From Bacillota bacterium (GTDB taxonomy: Bacteria > Bacillota > Desulfotomaculia > Desulfotomaculales > Desulfallaceae), in contig WQUS01000018.1 of the NCBI GenBank assembly GCA_009781965.1, forward strand, positions 1 through 17,435: a stretch of DNA of 17,435 nt, written 5' to 3'. How positions within the stretch are numbered: position 1 is the first letter of the stretch; each line of letters begins with the position of its first letter. The position numbers were made by a program, and so were the translations under genes. Under the pieces are notes generated by a model. It ran no database searches, was not told where the DNA came from, and saw only the letters and a program-made list of their open reading frames with translations. Shown one piece after another: positions 7,376-16,087 of the stretch.

Positions 7376-7393
7376 ATCCTTTCCAACACCTCC

Positions 7394-7783
7394 TTAGACT
7401 CTCCGGCGCTTGGGCGGCCGGCAGCCATTATGGGGAATGGGTGTGACGTCTTTAATCACGCTTACTTCCAGACCGGCAGCCTGCAGTGAGCGGATGGCGG
7501 CTTCGCGGCCGGCGCCCGGACCCTTCACAGTTACTTCCAACTCTTTCATCCCGTGTTCCATAGCCTCCCGGGCAGCTTTCTCAGCGGCCATCTGAGCGGC
7601 AAAGGGGGTGCTTTTACGTGAACCTTTAAAACCCACCACACCGGCGCTGGCCCATGATATGGCGTTGCCTCTGACGTCGGTAATGGTAACTACGGTATTA
7701 TTAAATGTCGATTTGATATGCGCCACGCCTGATTCAATGTTCTTGCGTTCTCTTCTTTTGGTTCTGGCAGTTCTTCGCGCCAT
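7394..7783 (-). CDS. rpsK: 30S ribosomal protein S11
   Basis: S11 forms part of the 30S platform and shapes the mRNA exit region near the E site. The 129-residue product shows [16 protein letters not shown], the [14 protein letters not shown] block, [15 protein letters not shown], and the invariant C-terminal [18 protein letters not shown]. It is full length. The ATG at 7783 follows the rpsM stop by 18 nt with a GGGGG-type ribosome binding site between. Position between rpsM and rpsD is the standard alpha-operon order. Confidence 0.98.
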   Translation of the reverse strand: MARRTARTKRRERKNIESGVAHIKSTFNNTVVTITDVRGNAISWASAGVVGFKGSRKSTPFAAQMAAEKAAREAMEHGMKELEVTVKGPGAGREAAIRSLQAAGLEVSVIKDVTPIPHNGCRPPKRRRV

Positions 7784-7801
7784 TGTTTACTGATTCCCCC
7801 C

Positions 7802-8173
7802 TTACTTCTTCCTGCGCACGCCTACAGTGCGTTTGGGACCTTTGCGGGTCCTGGCGTTGTTCTTGGTATTCTGTCCGCGCACAGGCAAACCGCGGCGGTG
7901 GCGCAGTCCCCTGTAACAGCCGATCTCCATCAGCCGCTTGATGTTCAGCGCAATTTCCCGGCGCAGATCGCCTTCCACGCGGAAGTTCTTTTCAATAATA
8001 TCCCGGAGCCGGTTGACTTCCTCTTCCGTCAAATTCTTAATCCTGGTATCGGCATTAATGCCGGCCTGGGTCAATATTTTTTGCGATGTGGGCTTGCCAA
8101 TGCCAAAAATATAGGTAAGGCCGATCTCTGCTCTTTTATCCCGCGGTAAATCAACACCCGCGATACGTGCCAT
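7802..8173 (-). CDS. rpsM: 30S ribosomal protein S13
   Basis: S13 sits in the 30S head, contacts the P-site tRNA through its basic tail and bridges to the 50S subunit. The 123-residue product begins [14 protein letters not shown], has the [14 protein letters not shown] helix-turn-helix region, [17 protein letters not shown], and the strongly basic tail ending VGVRRKK. The ATG start at 8173 has GGAGG upstream, within the 19-nt gap after rpmJ. Opening of the alpha-operon part after infA and rpmJ is typical of Gram-positive bacteria. Confidence 0.98.
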   Translation of the reverse strand: MARIAGVDLPRDKRAEIGLTYIFGIGKPTSQKILTQAGINADTRIKNLTEEEVNRLRDIIEKNFRVEGDLRREIALNIKRLMEIGCYRGLRHRRGLPVRGQNTKNNARTRKGPKRTVGVRRKK

Positions 8174-8192
8174 CCCTTAAAAACACCTCCGT

Positions 8193-8339
<147 letters not shown>

Positions 8340-8367
8340 TTAGGTTTTGCCTGCCGGAGCAGTTAAA

Positions 8368-8586
8368 TTATTTATAGCGGTATACAATCCTGCCCCTGGT
8401 TAAATCGTATGGCGAGAGTTCCACCATAACCCGGTCTCCGGCCAGGATGCGGATGAAATTCATCCTTATTTTTCCGCTTACATGGGCCAATACTTTATGC
8501 CCGTTCTGCAGCTCCACGCGAAACATTGCGTTCGGGAGCGGTTCAACTACAGTACCTTCCACTTCGATTACATCCTTACCTGACAT
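8368..8586 (-). CDS. infA: Translation initiation factor IF-1
   Basis: IF-1 binds the 30S A site and helps IF-2 and IF-3 select the initiator tRNA. The 72-residue product is one S1-like OB-fold domain with the near-invariant [38 protein letters not shown] and [19 protein letters not shown] 8586 gives the family N-terminus ([11 protein letters not shown]). Its ribosome binding site GGAGG is unusually distant at 15 nt, whereas an in-frame TTG at 8601 is directly attached to GGAGG and would add five unconserved residues. It begins 20 nt past the stop of the KOW-domain gene. Confidence 0.96.
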   Translation of the reverse strand: MSGKDVIEVEGTVVEPLPNAMFRVELQNGHKVLAHVSGKIRMNFIRILAGDRVMVELSPYDLTRGRIVYRYK

Positions 8587-8606
8587 TAGATAACAAACCA
8601 ACCTCC

Positions 8607-8885
8607 TTATTTCCAGTCATCCACCAAGCGCTGAATGGCTCGTCTCAGCTCAGCATTTGCAACCCGTTCGCCTGCGTGCAGCTTAACGGCGATTTCTTCG
8701 GCGACCGCGGGATAATACCCCAAATGCCGGGCGTTTTTCCGTTTTGGTTTTTCCACCCGCCGCAGACTTCCGTCGGCAACGAGTAAAAACCTGTCGCCTG
8801 CAAAACCAATCACCAGATATATTGTACCGCTGTCCCTGCCGGACCTGGATATCACCAATTGGCCCGGAACCGCTTTTCCTTCCAT
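8607..8885 (-). CDS. KOW-domain RNA-binding protein (L14e-like)
   Basis: Small protein of 92 residues found, as I recall, in this exact slot in many Clostridia. It has an N-terminal KOW-type beta barrel ([21 protein letters not shown], followed by a second strand pair [19 protein letters not shown]), and a C-terminal helical part ([12 protein letters not shown]). The Lys/Arg-rich stretch PKRKNARH suits RNA binding. The fold resembles archaeal and eukaryotic ribosomal protein L14e. A ribosomal or translation role is inferred from fold and from its place between map and infA; no function is established that I can cite. The ATG at 8885 follows the map stop by 27 nt. Confidence 0.85.
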   Translation of the reverse strand: MEGKAVPGQLVISRSGRDSGTIYLVIGFAGDRFLLVADGSLRRVEKPKRKNARHLGYYPAVAEEIAVKLHAGERVANAELRRAIQRLVDDWK

Positions 8886-8912
8886 CGCTTTATTCCCCCA
8901 ACCGGCAGCAGG

Positions 8913-9659
8913 CTAAATCCTGGTCATAATCAAAGGCTCGCCGTCGGTAATGGCAATCGTGTGTTCAAAATGGGCGGAAGGTTTACCGTCATCGGTAACC
9001 ACTGTCCAGTTGTCCGCCAGGGTGTGCACCTGGTAGGCGCCTAGGTTCACCATCGGTTCTATTGCTAATGTCATGCCCGGCTTCAGCCGCGGACCGCGTC
9101 CGGGCCGACCGAAGTTAGGTACCTGCGGGTCCTCGTGCATCTTAGTGCCGATGCCGTGTCCCACGTAATCCCTGACCACGGAAAAACCGTGTTCCTCAAC
9201 GTATGATTGTACTGCATGAGAGATATCGGAAAGCCGGTTTCCGGCATGGGCCGCCATGATGCCCCTGGTAAGTGCCTCCCTGGTTACTTCAATCAGCTTA
9301 AGCAGCTCCGGCGCTATGTCGCCTACGGCAAATGTTTGGGCGCTGTCGCCAAAATAACCATTTATTTCCGCCCCAATGTCAATACTGATAATATCTCCAG
9401 TAGCCAATTTTTTTAAACCGGGTATACCGTGCACCACCTGTTCGTTAACCGATGCGCAGATAGCCGCCGGAAACCCGTACAGACCCTTAAAGGCCGGCTT
9501 GGCCCCTTGGGACAAGATATACTCCTCGGCAATGCCGTCCAGTTCCGCCGTAGTTACTCCGGGTTGCACGGCCCCGGCTATTGCCGCCAAAGCCCCGGCC
9601 ACAATCCGGCCGGCTTCCCGCATGTAAGCCAGTTCCTGCGCTGATTTACAAATAATCAT
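8913..9659 (-). CDS. map: Type I methionine aminopeptidase
   Basis: The enzyme removes the initiator Met from nascent proteins with a small second residue. The 248-residue product is a single pita-bread domain without an N-terminal zinc-finger extension. All ligands of the two-metal site are present: Asp94 (ISIDIGAEI), Asp105 ([10 protein letters not shown]), His168 ([12 protein letters not shown]), Glu201 (LAIEPMV) and Glu232 (HFEHTIAI), together with His78 in VVHGIPG. The ATG at 9659 is only 15 nt past the secY stop, which leaves no room for adk, the usual gene in between. Probably co-transcribed with secY and infA. Confidence 0.97.
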   Translation of the reverse strand: MIICKSAQELAYMREAGRIVAGALAAIAGAVQPGVTTAELDGIAEEYILSQGAKPAFKGLYGFPAAICASVNEQVVHGIPGLKKLATGDIISIDIGAEINGYFGDSAQTFAVGDIAPELLKLIEVTREALTRGIMAAHAGNRLSDISHAVQSYVEEHGFSVVRDYVGHGIGTKMHEDPQVPNFGRPGRGPRLKPGMTLAIEPMVNLGAYQVHTLADNWTVVTDDGKPSAHFEHTIAITDGEPLIMTRI

Positions 9660-9674
9660 GGCCCCCGCTCCCGG

Positions 9675-10949
9675 TTACTTAATAAATCCCTGGTAACTGC
9701 GCATGAGCAAGTGGGATTCTATCTGCTTCATTGTATCCAACGCCACGCCCACCACAATCAAAAGGGCGGTACCGCCAAAGTAGATATTGGGTATCCGCGT
9801 AGCCAGAAGCACAAAGTTCGGCAGAATCGCAATTAATGCCAGGAAGACCGCTCCGGCCATAGTAATCCGGTTCATCACCCGGGCAATATATTCGGCGGTC
9901 GGGCGACCAGGTCTGATCCCCGGCAAAAAACCGCCGTATTTCTTAATGTTATCGGCCACATCCACCGGGTTCATAATCACCGCGGTATAAAAATAAGTAA
10001 AACCGATAATCAAAAGGGCATAAATAATAGTGTGCCCCACGCTGTGCCAACCAAAAAACTTAATATAAAAATTCGCGACCACTGAATTCTTAAACCAGGA
10101 AGCGATTTGCTCCGGGAACATCATAATCGACGAAGCGAAAATCACCGGGATCACGCCGGCCTGATTTACTTTAAGCGGCAAGTGGGTAGTCTGGCCGCCG
10201 TAAACCCGGCGTCCCACCACGCGTTTAGCATATTGCACCGGAATCCGGCGCTGCCCTTCATTGACCCAGATCACCGCGGCAATCACCAAAGCGCCAATCA
10301 CCACCAGGATCACGATACTCAGGATGTTAATCGTACCGGCTTGCAGTAACTGGTACAAGTTCTTCGTCCCGGAAGGCAAGCGGCTGACAATACCGGCAAA
10401 GATCAACAGTGAGATACCGTTCCCAATACCGTGCTCGGTAATTTGCTCACCCAGCCACATCAACAAAGTAGTACCGGCCACCAAGGTCACCACAATCAAA
10501 GCCAAAGGGATAAAACCATGGACCGTAGTAGCGCCGTACCTGCTCATCAGCGCGCCCATCGCGATGGCCTGCAGCAAAGCCAAAATCACCGTGAAGTAAC
10601 GGGTATATTGGGAGATCTTTTTGCGCCCTTCATCACCCTCCTTGGCCAGCTTTTCCAGGTGCGGAATCACCGCCGTCAGCAGGTTCATAATGATGGAGGC
10701 GTTAATGTAAGGCACGATACTCATGGCAAAAACAGAAAAACTTTTGAAAGCATCGCCGGAAATAACATTGAAAAAGCTGAACATCACGCCTTGCCCAATC
10801 AGATCGTTGAACTTTTGCACATCCACGCCGGGCACCGGAATATGCACGCCCAGCCGGAAAATAAAAATCATCGCCAGAGTGAACAACAGTTTGGTGCGCA
10901 GTTCGCTGACCTTAAAAGCCCCTTTTAGGCCGTCCGTCAGTGAAGCCAA
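9675..10949 (-). CDS. secY: Protein translocase channel subunit SecY
   Basis: SecY forms the membrane channel of the Sec translocon with SecE and SecG. The 424-residue product has about ten hydrophobic segments. The plug-region signature is IPVPGVDVQKF near residue 40, the conserved loop is EHGIGNGISLLIFAGIVSR, and VVGRRVYGGQTTHLPLKVN is a long cytoplasmic loop. PGIRPGRPTAEYI and the C-terminal MRSYQGFIK are also typical. The start is TTG at 10949, directly abutting the rplO TAA; its GAGGTG site lies inside the end of rplO, so translation is probably coupled. Length is normal for Firmicutes. Confidence 0.98.
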   Translation of the reverse strand: MASLTDGLKGAFKVSELRTKLLFTLAMIFIFRLGVHIPVPGVDVQKFNDLIGQGVMFSFFNVISGDAFKSFSVFAMSIVPYINASIIMNLLTAVIPHLEKLAKEGDEGRKKISQYTRYFTVILALLQAIAMGALMSRYGATTVHGFIPLALIVVTLVAGTTLLMWLGEQITEHGIGNGISLLIFAGIVSRLPSGTKNLYQLLQAGTINILSIVILVVIGALVIAAVIWVNEGQRRIPVQYAKRVVGRRVYGGQTTHLPLKVNQAGVIPVIFASSIMMFPEQIASWFKNSVVANFYIKFFGWHSVGHTIIYALLIIGFTYFYTAVIMNPVDVADNIKKYGGFLPGIRPGRPTAEYIARVMNRITMAGAVFLALIAILPNFVLLATRIPNIYFGGTALLIVVGVALDTMKQIESHLLMRSYQGFIK

Positions 10950-11393
10950 TTATATCACCTCAGTTTTGCCACCCGCAGATTCTATTTTTTCCACCGCAGA
11001 CTTACTGAACATATGGGCTTTAACAGTAAGGGATTTTTCCAGCTTACCGTTACCCAGAATTTTAACTCCGTCGCAAATTTTCTTGATCACTTTTGCTTCG
11101 AGCAGGATTTCGGGAGTTACCTCGGCTCCGTTCTCAAAGCCGTTTAATTTATCCAGGTTTACAGCCACGATCTCCTTTTTAAAAGGAGCATTGGTAAAAC
11201 CGCGCTTGGGCATCCGGCGCTGCAAAGGCATCTGACCGCCTTCAAAACCGGGGCGTACGCCGCCGCCGCTGCGGGCGTTTTGACCTTTGTGGCCGCGTCC
11301 GGCAGTTTTACCCAAACCGGATCCGAGCCCCTGACCCTTGCGAGTAGGCTTGGGCCTGGAACCGGGAGTCGGTCTCAAATCATGCAAGTTCAT
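10950..11393 (-). CDS. rplO: 50S ribosomal protein L15
   Basis: L15 is a late-assembly 50S protein with a long unstructured N-terminal arm that runs into 23S rRNA. The 147-residue product has the arm ([20 protein letters not shown], followed by Gly-rich [14 protein letters not shown]), [12 protein letters not shown], and the globular C-terminal part. I chose ATG 11393 because GGAGG lies 6 nt upstream and the family starts MxLHxLRP. A GTG at 11408, overlapping the rpmD stop, would add five residues (MRRRT) and use the ribosome binding site as coding sequence. Confidence 0.96.
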   Translation of the reverse strand: MNLHDLRPTPGSRPKPTRKGQGLGSGLGKTAGRGHKGQNARSGGGVRPGFEGGQMPLQRRMPKRGFTNAPFKKEIVAVNLDKLNGFENGAEVTPEILLEAKVIKKICDGVKILGNGKLEKSLTVKAHMFSKSAVEKIESAGGKTEVI

Positions 11394-11404
11394 GGTACGC
11401 CTCC

Positions 11405-11584
11405 TCACACTTCTTCCACTTTAAGCAGGTGGGTGACTTTGTTAGTCATCCCCCTGATTTGGGGCGCGTCTTCCTGAATCACGGAACTGTTCGTTTTGGT
11501 CAATCCCAAAGCACGCACTATCTTGCGCTGGGATTCCGGCGTCCCGATCAGACTCCTGACCAAAGTAATCTTCAACTTGCTCAC
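11405..11584 (-). CDS. rpmD: 50S ribosomal protein L30
   Basis: Small 50S protein of 59 residues, single ferredoxin-like domain. Its sequence reads [20 protein letters not shown], then [22 protein letters not shown] and HLLKVEEV, a full-length bacterial L30. Two adjacent GTG codons could start it; the second, at 11584, gives the family N-terminus and lies 7 nt after AGGGGG, while the first (11587) is 4 nt away. It follows rpsE by 11 nt and precedes rplO by 11 nt, the normal spc order. Confidence 0.94.
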   Translation of the reverse strand: MSKLKITLVRSLIGTPESQRKIVRALGLTKTNSSVIQEDAPQIRGMTNKVTHLLKVEEV

Positions 11585-11595
11585 CACACTACCCC

Positions 11596-12111
11596 CTAAC
11601 CAAGCAGTTCTTCCACTGACTTGCCGCGCAGCCGGGCTACCTGCTCAGGCGTTCTGAGGCTGGCAATACCGCTCAATGTTGCCCGCACCACGTTGTTAGC
11701 GTTATTGGAACCCAGTGATTTGGACAATACGTCCTGCACACCGGCCAACTCCATAATTGCCCTTACCGGACCGCCCGCGATTACGCCGGTACCGGGTGCG
11801 GCTGGTTTTAGCATCACCTTGCCGGCGCCAAACCGCCCCAAAACTTCGTGGGGGATAGTGGTACCGGTTAGTGGCACATGCACCAGATTCTTTTTAGCAT
11901 CTTCAATGGCCTTACGGATCGCTTCGGGTACTTCGCCGGCTTTACCCAATCCGGCGCCTACCCGTCCTTTGCCGTCACCTACGACCACCAGAGCTGAAAA
12001 ACTGAACCGCCGGCCGCCCTTGACCACTTTGGCCACGCGGTTAATAAACACTACTTTTTCGGAAAACTCGGATTGCGGTTTTTCGAACTTTGGCTTATCA
12101 AACTTTGACAC
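11596..12111 (-). CDS. rpsE: 30S ribosomal protein S5
   Basis: S5 lies at the mRNA entry side of the 30S subunit and, with S4, influences decoding accuracy. The 171-residue product has a short basic N-terminal extension, the double-stranded-RNA-binding-like domain ([20 protein letters not shown] and [17 protein letters not shown]) and the C-terminal domain ([34 protein letters not shown]). The start is GTG at 12111, 5 nt after AGGAGGGG. It is separated from rplR by 92 nt, the longest gap in the ribosomal cluster apart from rplQ-truA; most of that gap is the heptamer array at 12141-12203. Confidence 0.97.
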   Translation of the reverse strand: MSKFDKPKFEKPQSEFSEKVVFINRVAKVVKGGRRFSFSALVVVGDGKGRVGAGLGKAGEVPEAIRKAIEDAKKNLVHVPLTGTTIPHEVLGRFGAGKVMLKPAAPGTGVIAGGPVRAIMELAGVQDVLSKSLGSNNANNVVRATLSGIASLRTPEQVARLRGKSVEELLG

Positions 12112-12140
12112 CGGTTCCCCTCCTGACTTAAAAACTTAAC

Positions 12141-12203
12141 CGAACCTCACATCCCGCATTTCGAACCTCGAACTTCTTATTTCGAACTTCGAACCTCGAA
12201 CCT
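12141..12203. repeat. Degenerate 7-bp tandem repeat array between rplR and rpsE
   Basis: Nine consecutive 7-bp units in exact register. On the plus strand cgaacct occurs at 12141, 12162, 12190 and 12197, and cgaactt at 12169 and 12183. Three diverged units (cacatcc, cgcattt, cttattt) keep the phase. On the transcribed strand the unit reads AGGTTCG. The array ends one base before the rplR stop codon TAG (12206-12204) and lies about 30 nt before the rpsE start. It has internal TTCGAA palindromes and could fold in the mRNA. Its role is unknown. Confidence 0.85.
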
Positions 12204-12569
12204 CTAAAACTCCAGGCCGCCTTCCCTGGCCGCCTCGGCCAGAGCCTTGACCCGCCCGTGGTAGATGTAACCGGCGCGGTCAAAAACAACCTGTTTGATG
12301 CCCTTCTCCAAAGCCCGGGCAGCGATCAGTTTGCCCACTTCCGCCGCCGCAGCCCGATTGCCGCCGGAGGCCTGGCCTCTAATGCCGGCGGACAGGGTGG
12401 ATACCGCCACCAGGGTGACACCCCGTTCGTCGTCAACAATCTGAGCGTAAATATTATTCAGGCTGCGGTAAACGTTCAATCTGGGCCTTGCCGCGGTACC
12501 GCTGGTTTTTTTGCGGACACGCAGCTGGCGTTTTTTACGCAACCCGTTGCGGTCGGGCTTGTTAATCAT
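12204..12569 (-). CDS. rplR: 50S ribosomal protein L18
   Basis: L18 binds 5S rRNA and helps dock it, with L5, onto the 50S central protuberance. The 121-residue product has the basic N-terminal arm ([19 protein letters not shown]) and the core ([60 protein letters not shown], ending LEF). It is full length. The ATG at 12569 has AAGGAG about 10 nt upstream and follows rplF by 23 nt. Its stop codon touches the heptamer array. Confidence 0.97.
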   Translation of the reverse strand: MINKPDRNGLRKKRQLRVRKKTSGTAARPRLNVYRSLNNIYAQIVDDERGVTLVAVSTLSAGIRGQASGGNRAAAAEVGKLIAARALEKGIKQVVFDRAGYIYHGRVKALAEAAREGGLEF

Positions 12570-12592
12570 GCCGATTCACTCCTTAACCCTTA

Positions 12593-13135
12593 TTAACGCT
12601 TGGCGCCGGCCTTGCCAACTTTGCGGCGGATCCGCTCGCCCTCGTACTTGATCCCTTTGCCTTTATAAGGCTCCGGTTCCCTAACCGCACGGATGTTGGC
12701 CGCCACTGCTCCCACCAGTTCCTTGTCAATGCCTTTCACCGACACCTTGGTCACGGCCGGAACCTCAATCTCAATCCCCTCCGGCGGTACAATTTCCACC
12801 GGGTGCGAGTAACCAACCGTCAGGACCAGCTTTTTGCCTTGCATAGCCGCCCGGTAACCAACGCCCACCAATTCCAGGTTCTTTTGAAAGCCGGTGGAAA
12901 CGCCTTGCACCATATTGCTGATTAAGGTGCGGGTCAGGCCGTGCAGCGACCGGTGCAGTTTATTATCCGACGGCCGCTCTACTACCAGCGTATCGTCGAC
13001 AATTTTAATCATCATGTCCTGGTGAAAAACCTTCTCCAGCTTCCCCTTCGGACCATCGACCCGGACGGTATTGCCGTCCACAACAGCCTTTACGCCGCCG
13101 GTAAGCTGGACAGGCTTCCTGCCGATTCTGCTCAT
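12593..13135 (-). CDS. rplF: 50S ribosomal protein L6
   Basis: L6 sits by the sarcin-ricin loop and the factor-binding site of the 50S subunit. The 180-residue product contains two tandem homologous L6 domains. The N-terminus is [21 protein letters not shown], the middle region has [28 protein letters not shown], and the signature [21 protein letters not shown] lies near the C-terminus. It is full length. The ATG at 13135 has GGAGG upstream in the 24-nt gap after rpsH. Confidence 0.98.
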   Translation of the reverse strand: MSRIGRKPVQLTGGVKAVVDGNTVRVDGPKGKLEKVFHQDMMIKIVDDTLVVERPSDNKLHRSLHGLTRTLISNMVQGVSTGFQKNLELVGVGYRAAMQGKKLVLTVGYSHPVEIVPPEGIEIEVPAVTKVSVKGIDKELVGAVAANIRAVREPEPYKGKGIKYEGERIRRKVGKAGAKR

Positions 13136-13159
13136 AGCTTACACCTCCTGTTTCCCGGT

Positions 13160-13558
13160 TTACCAGACGTAGCAGATCACTTCTCCGCCAAGTCCAACCT
13201 GCCGGGCTTTCCTGTCGGTCATAATCCCCTGGGATGTTGAAATAATGGCAATACCAAGCCCGCCCAGCACTTTGGGAATCGAATCTTTACGTGCGTAAAC
13301 CCGCAAACCGGGCCGGGATATGCGCTTCAATCCGGTAATTACCCGATCTTTGCCGTGATTGTAACTCAGATAAATGCGCAGCACACCCTGTTTGCCATCC
13401 TCAATATATTCATAGTTTTTAATATAGCCCTCTTCCTTCAGCAACGCGGCAATAGCGCGCTTTGTTTTGGAGGAGGGAGCCTCTAAAGTAGAATGATATA
13501 CCATATTAGCGTTCCTGATACGGGTTAAAAAATCGGCCACAGGATCAGTCATAACCAT
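13160..13558 (-). CDS. rpsH: 30S ribosomal protein S8
   Basis: S8 is a primary binder of the central domain of 16S rRNA; in E. coli it is the translational repressor of the spc operon. The 132-residue product has [19 protein letters not shown], then [20 protein letters not shown], and the C-terminal signature [20 protein letters not shown] followed by GGEVICYVW. The ATG at 13558 lies 10 nt after AGGAGG; a second ATG two codons later is farther away. Whether S8 represses here cannot be seen from the sequence. Confidence 0.98.
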   Translation of the reverse strand: MVMTDPVADFLTRIRNANMVYHSTLEAPSSKTKRAIAALLKEEGYIKNYEYIEDGKQGVLRIYLSYNHGKDRVITGLKRISRPGLRVYARKDSIPKVLGGLGIAIISTSQGIMTDRKARQVGLGGEVICYVW

Positions 13559-13579
13559 CCCGAGAAAACCTCCTTCCTT

Positions 13580-13765
13580 TTACCAGCTGGCTTTCCTCAA
13601 ACCGGGTATTTCACCTTTGTAAGCCAGCTCCCGGAAACAAATCCGACAGATCCCGAACTTACGGATATAAGCGCGGGGACGTCCGCAGATGTTGCATCTA
13701 TTGTAGGCCCGTACTTTGTACTTGGGCTCCCGTTGGGCACTGGCAATCATAGATTTCTTGGCCAC
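13580..13765 (-). CDS. rpsN: 30S ribosomal protein S14 type Z (zinc-binding)
   Basis: S14 is a 30S head protein that joins late in assembly. The 61-residue length and the motif Cys24-x-x-Cys27 with Cys40-x-x-Cys43 ([20 protein letters not shown]) identify the short zinc-binding form, as in Bacillus and Clostridia. The C-terminus [15 protein letters not shown] is standard. The start is GTG at 13765, 7 nt after AAGGA. It lies between rplE and rpsH in normal spc order. Confidence 0.97.
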   Translation of the reverse strand: MAKKSMIASAQREPKYKVRAYNRCNICGRPRAYIRKFGICRICFRELAYKGEIPGLRKASW

Positions 13766-13796
13766 TTTTAATTCCTTCCCTCCTTCAACCGCCCAC

Positions 13797-14339
13797 TTAC
13801 GCCGCTCTGAACGGCATGCCCATCAGGCGGAGCAGTTCCCGAGCTTCTTCGTCGGTCTTGGCGGTGGTCACAATAATGATGTCCATGCCCCTGACCTTAT
13901 CAATCTTGTCATAATCGATTTCCGGAAAGATTAACTGTTCCTTAACCCCCATGCTGTAATTGCCCCGCCCGTCGAATGATTTGGGCGAAATACCGCGAAA
14001 GTCACGCACCCGGGGCAACGCAATACTGAACAGCCGGTCCACAAACTCATACATCCGGTCCCCCCGCAGGGTGACCTTGCAGCCGATAGACATGCCCTGA
14101 CGCAGCTTAAAAGCGGCGATAGACTTTTTAGCCTTGGTAACCACCGGCCGCTGACCGGTAATGATCATCAGGTCGTTAACCGCGGCGTCAATAATCTTGC
14201 TGTTCTGGATTGCTTCGCCGACGCCCATGTTAACCACCACTTTTTCCAGCTTGGGAACCTGCATAACACTTTTGTAGCCGAATTTTTCCATCATCGCTTT
14301 GGCTACTTCGCTTCTGTATTTGTCCTTAAGCCTAGGCAA
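13797..14339 (-). CDS. rplE: 50S ribosomal protein L5
   Basis: L5 binds 5S rRNA and contacts the P-site tRNA from the 50S central protuberance. The 180-residue product has [36 protein letters not shown], the block [20 protein letters not shown], a central [11 protein letters not shown] and the terminal [14 protein letters not shown]. It is full length. The start is TTG at 14339, 8 nt after GGAGG, and no ATG offers a better match to the family N-terminus. It follows rplX by 23 nt. Confidence 0.98.
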   Translation of the reverse strand: MPRLKDKYRSEVAKAMMEKFGYKSVMQVPKLEKVVVNMGVGEAIQNSKIIDAAVNDLMIITGQRPVVTKAKKSIAAFKLRQGMSIGCKVTLRGDRMYEFVDRLFSIALPRVRDFRGISPKSFDGRGNYSMGVKEQLIFPEIDYDKIDKVRGMDIIIVTTAKTDEEARELLRLMGMPFRAA

Positions 14340-14362
14340 ACTTTTTTCCTCCTTACACCGGG

Positions 14363-14701
14363 TCAGCTAAACAGTTCACCGCAATTTTTGCACTGACGGA
14401 GTGATTTACCGTCTTCCTGTATTTTTTTGCCTACCCGGGTGGGTTTATTGCATTTAGTGCAAAACAGCATCACATTGGAGCTGTGCAGTGGCGCTTCCCG
14501 TTCCATAATGCCGCCTTGAGGCAGACTGCGGGTCGGTTTGGTATGGCGTTTAACCTTGTTGACGCCTTCTACAATGACCCGGGAATCAGCAGGACGCACT
14601 TCCAGCACTTTGCCTTTCTTGCCGGCGCTTTTACCGCAAATAACCAGTACGGTATCACCCTTGCGCACATGTATTTTGGGTTTCACCTTGGGTTTCAACA
14701 T
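14363..14701 (-). CDS. rplX: 50S ribosomal protein L24
   Basis: L24 initiates 50S assembly and sits near the tunnel exit. The 112-residue product has a KOW motif ([20 protein letters not shown]), the [12 protein letters not shown] segment, and a C-terminal Cys-x-x-Cys pair arrangement (Cys81, Cys84, Cys104, Cys107) that suggests a zinc ribbon. The N-terminus [15 protein letters not shown] is about eight residues longer than the common form; the ATG at 14701 is 10 nt after AGGAGG. No later start codon gives better spacing. Located between rplN and rplE as usual. Confidence 0.97.
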   Translation of the reverse strand: MLKPKVKPKIHVRKGDTVLVICGKSAGKKGKVLEVRPADSRVIVEGVNKVKRHTKPTRSLPQGGIMEREAPLHSSNVMLFCTKCNKPTRVGKKIQEDGKSLRQCKNCGELFS

Positions 14702-14731
14702 CTCCGTTACACCTCCTGTAGCGCCGTATCC

Positions 14732-15100
14732 TTATAAAACCTCCGGAGCCAGGGAAACAATCTTCATGTAATCGTGATCGCGCAGTTCCCGGGCTACCGG
14801 CCCGAAAATACGGGTTCCTCTGGGACTCCCGTCGTCTTTGATAATTACGGCGGCATTCTCGTCAAACTTAATATGGGAACCGTCGGGGCGCCGGACTTCT
14901 TTCTTGGTCCGTACAATTACTGCCCGCACAACGTCTCCTTTCTTAACAACGCCGCCCGGTGTCGCTTCTTTAACGGAAGCAACAATAATATCGCCAAGGC
15001 TGGCATACCGGCGCAAGGCGCCGCCCATAACACGGATACACATGAGTCTTTTAGCGCCTGTATTATCCGCCACCCTAAGCATGGATTGCACTTGAATCAC
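14732..15100 (-). CDS. rplN: 50S ribosomal protein L14
   Basis: L14 forms a bridge to the 30S subunit and is the docking site of the silencing factor RsfS. The 122-residue product is full length with the beta-barrel sequence [35 protein letters not shown], the signature [18 protein letters not shown], and the C-terminal [16 protein letters not shown]. The start is GTG at 15100, 7 nt after GGAGG. Gap to rpsQ is 44 nt. Confidence 0.98.
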   Translation of the reverse strand: MIQVQSMLRVADNTGAKRLMCIRVMGGALRRYASLGDIIVASVKEATPGGVVKKGDVVRAVIVRTKKEVRRPDGSHIKFDENAAVIIKDDGSPRGTRIFGPVARELRDHDYMKIVSLAPEVL

Positions 15101-15144
15101 CAGACATCCTCCTTTACACGGCGGTGGAAGCCGCGGCGGTTAAA

Positions 15145-15408
15145 CTAAACCTGTTCGGTCTTGCGAACCACTTCCACGACGCGCCACCGTTTATCTTTGG
15201 ACAGGGGTCTGGTTTCCATAATTCTTACCCTGTCGCCGATATTACAGACGTTTTCTTCGTCATGGGCCTTGTATTTCTTGGAACTCCGGACGGTACGGCC
15301 GTAAACCGGATGACGGCCGGTGCTTTCCACCGATACGACCACAGTTTTTTCCATTTTATTGCTGACTACGGTACCGGTCCGGACCTTGCGCAAATTGCGT
15401 TCAGCCAC
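15145..15408 (-). CDS. rpsQ: 30S ribosomal protein S17
   Basis: S17 is an OB-fold primary binder of the 5' domain of 16S rRNA. The 87-residue product has [39 protein letters not shown] and the signature [20 protein letters not shown]. It is full length. The start is GTG at 15408, 9 nt after GGGGG. It lies between rpmC and rplN in standard S10/spc junction order. Confidence 0.97.
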   Translation of the reverse strand: MAERNLRKVRTGTVVSNKMEKTVVVSVESTGRHPVYGRTVRSSKKYKAHDEENVCNIGDRVRIMETRPLSKDKRWRVVEVVRKTEQV

Positions 15409-15454
15409 TTCGGCTAACCCCCTTTTTCAAAACGGGTACTGAAAACTTTTCCTG

Positions 15455-15658
15455 TTAAGCCCGGACAATGCCGATTTCCCGCTCTCTGATCACAGTTTTC
15501 ACCCGTGCTATGTTATGGCGTACTTCCTTGATGCGCATCGCGTTATCAAGTTGCCCGGTGGCCAGCTGAAAGCGCAGCCGGAACAGCTCGTCCTTGGCGT
15601 CGTTCATTTTCTTATCCAGTTCCTGGTCGGAAAGCTCGCGTAATTCTTTAGCCTTCAC
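15455..15658 (-). CDS. rpmC: 50S ribosomal protein L29
   Basis: L29 lies at the tunnel exit beside L23, where trigger factor and SRP dock. The 67-residue product is an antiparallel helical hairpin: [20 protein letters not shown], then [16 protein letters not shown], and [17 protein letters not shown] chose GTG 15658 because relatives begin MKAKEL and AGGTG lies 6 nt upstream. An in-frame GTG at 15667 would add three residues with a poor ribosome binding site. The chosen start overlaps the end of rplP by 11 nt, so translation is probably coupled. Confidence 0.94.
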   Translation of the reverse strand: MKAKELRELSDQELDKKMNDAKDELFRLRFQLATGQLDNAMRIKEVRHNIARVKTVIREREIGIVRA

Positions 15659-16082
15659 TAGCCTCACCTACTTCCCCACGTCTGACAAACTTGGTTTTGA
15701 TGGGCAGTTTATGGGCGGCCAGGCGCATTGCCTCCCGGGCCGTCTCTTCGTTAACCCCGGCCAGTTCAAACAGAATCCGGCCCGGCTTAACCACCGCCAC
15801 CCACCATTCGGGAGCACCTTTACCGCTGCCCATACGGGTTTCGGCCGGTTTTTTGCTGACCGGTTTATCCGGAAATATTTTAATCCAAACTTTACCGCCC
15901 CGTTTGATAAAACGGGTCATGGCAATACGGGCGGCTTCAATCTGGCGGTTGGTAATCCAGCCCGACTCCAATGCCTGCAGCCCGTACTCCCCGAAATGGA
16001 CCTCGTTGCCGCCCTTTGATTTACCTTTGGGCACGGGACCGCGGCGCTGTTTGCGATATTTAACCCTCTTCGGAATGAGCAT
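15648..16082 (-). CDS. rplP: 50S ribosomal protein L16
   Basis: L16 contacts the A-site tRNA elbow and is needed for a functional peptidyl transferase centre. The 144-residue product has [15 protein letters not shown], then [40 protein letters not shown], the loop [19 protein letters not shown], and [13 protein letters not shown]. It is full length. The ATG at 16082 is 5 nt past the rpsC stop; GGAGG lies inside the end of rpsC, 12 nt away. Its 3' end overlaps rpmC by 11 nt. Confidence 0.98.
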   Translation of the reverse strand: MLIPKRVKYRKQRRGPVPKGKSKGGNEVHFGEYGLQALESGWITNRQIEAARIAMTRFIKRGGKVWIKIFPDKPVSKKPAETRMGSGKGAPEWWVAVVKPGRILFELAGVNEETAREAMRLAAHKLPIKTKFVRRGEVGEASEG

Positions 16083-16087
16083 CGAGC

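Noticed and set aside
10107..11235. Long plus-strand open frames opposite secY and rplO
   Set aside because: They are antisense to clearly recognised conserved genes, with low-complexity composition and no ribosome binding sites.
11394..11408. GTG at 11408 as the rplO start
   Set aside because: It would place the GGAGG ribosome binding site inside the coding sequence and add five non-conserved residues.
12141..12203. Heptamer array as a small CRISPR or an intrinsic terminator
   Set aside because: Units are 7 bp with no unique spacers, and no GC-rich stem followed by a T tract is present. It is a simple tandem repeat.
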